From Planctomycetaceae bacterium (lineage in GTDB: Bacteria > Planctomycetota > Planctomycetia > Planctomycetales > Planctomycetaceae), in assembly GCA_020426425.1 (NCBI GenBank), contig JAGQQB010000202.1, forward strand, positions 1 to 6,734: a stretch of 6,734 nt of DNA, given 5' to 3'. Under the pieces are notes generated by a model. That model made no database searches and was not told where the DNA came from. It saw nothing but the letters and a program-made list of their open reading frames with translations. Both the position numbers and the translations under genes were made by a program. The first letter of the stretch is position 1; each line of letters opens with the position of its first letter. Shown one piece after another: positions 6,302 through 6,734 of the stretch.

Positions 6302-6734
6302 TCACTTCCCTTTCGGCTGCTCCTTCGCCTCGGCCGGTGCTTTGGTCGCGCGGACTTCAAGGTCCTGCCCCCAGCGATAGAACACGAAACCGACGAGCGC
6401 CCCGACCAGCGTGGCCGAGAGCACGGCCGCAGGGCTCTGTGTGAAGGTGGAGTTCTCCGTCGCCGCCTGCGTGGTCAGCACCAGTCCAATCAGGCTGATG
6501 CACAGGCCGAGCGCATCGCTCAAGGTTTCCGTCAGGCTGAATCGCAATCGGGCGAGCAGGGCCAGTTTTCCAAGCACCAGTTGCAGGGCGTAACTCACCA
6601 CGCCGACCATCATCAGCGTGAAGGCGGACCAGTAGAACGTGGGCGCCGCGCACGCCTCCGCCAGCAGATAGATCGGCTGCAGAATCCCCGCCGACACTTC
6701 TTGTGCGGTCTCGTTCTGGTCAACTTCCTTGGCG
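6302..6734 (-). CDS. Integral membrane protein of unknown function (N-terminus cut by window edge)
   Basis: The last 143 residues are visible, ending at TGA 6304-6302. The frame is open to the window edge. A GTG at 6697 is in frame but has no convincing ribosome-binding site, so translation probably begins outside the window. The first visible residues (AKEVDQNETAQEVSAG) are polar and could be the start of a mature domain after a signal peptide. Three hydrophobic helices follow, at visible residues 32-56 (FYWSAFTLMMVGVVSYALQL), 71-90 (SDALGLCISLIGLVL) and 101-120 (AAVLSATLVGALVGFVFYRW). The tail is hydrophilic and rich in Lys, Ala and Glu (KAPAEAKEQPKGK). I do not recognise a named family, although similar small membrane proteins occur as hypothetical proteins in planctomycetes. 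Downstream lie the heptamer arrays, then the TPR gene 262 bp away. Confidence 0.82.
   Translation of the reverse strand, partial: AKEVDQNETAQEVSAGILQPIYLLAEACAAPTFYWSAFTLMMVGVVSYALQLVLGKLALLARLRFSLTETLSDALGLCISLIGLVLTTQAATENSTFTQSPAAVLSATLVGALVGFVFYRWGQDLEVRATKAPAEAKEQPKGK

Noticed and set aside
5448..6380. Open plus-strand frame of 310 codons
   Set aside because: It runs antisense across the TPR N-terminus, through the heptamer repeats and into the membrane-protein gene. The translation is Ser/Arg-rich low complexity with no recognisable fold.

Overview
The window looks like chromosomal DNA of a planctomycete (PVC group). This is an inference from the gene families, not from a marker gene. 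The supporting signs are a SpoVG protein with a zinc ribbon built into it, a secreted prenyltransferase-repeat/DUF4159 protein, a very large secreted TPR protein, moderately high GC, and frequent GTG starts. All five recognisable genes lie on the minus strand, so the window reads right to left. I see no rRNA, tRNA, insertion sequence, phage gene or CRISPR array.

Reading along the minus strand: (1) 6734-6302 is the C-terminal part of an integral membrane protein of unknown function, cut by the window edge. (2) 6301-6041 is a non-coding gap with two neighbouring arrays of degenerate 7-bp repeats, a possible weak promoter and a stem-loop. (3) 6040-3770 is a secreted TPR protein of about 756 residues. 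It starts at a GTG with a good ribosome-binding site, 36 bp inside the longest possible frame. (4) 3769-3496 is a gap with a credible sigma70-type promoter and a leader that could fold into two hairpins. (5) 3495-2602 is ispE, the fourth enzyme of the MEP isoprenoid pathway. (6) 2507-1920 is a SpoVG-family protein with a zinc-ribbon insert and a long acidic tail. (7) 1802-1 is an exported DUF4159 protein with N-terminal alpha/alpha-toroid (prenyltransferase/squalene-cyclase-like) repeats, cut at its C-terminus by the window edge.

ispE and spoVG are separated by only 94 bp and probably share the promoter at 3623-3650. This order echoes the Firmicute ispE-purR-yabJ-spoVG-glmU neighbourhood. The DUF4159 gene follows after 117 bp and could belong to the same transcript. 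The TPR and membrane-protein genes are separated from this cluster, and from each other, by gaps of about 270 bp with promoter-like or repeat content.

I did not find a clear new multi-gene system. The points most worth following are the zinc-ribbon SpoVG and its link to ispE, the heptamer arrays, the structured ispE leader, and the toroid-DUF4159 fusion.
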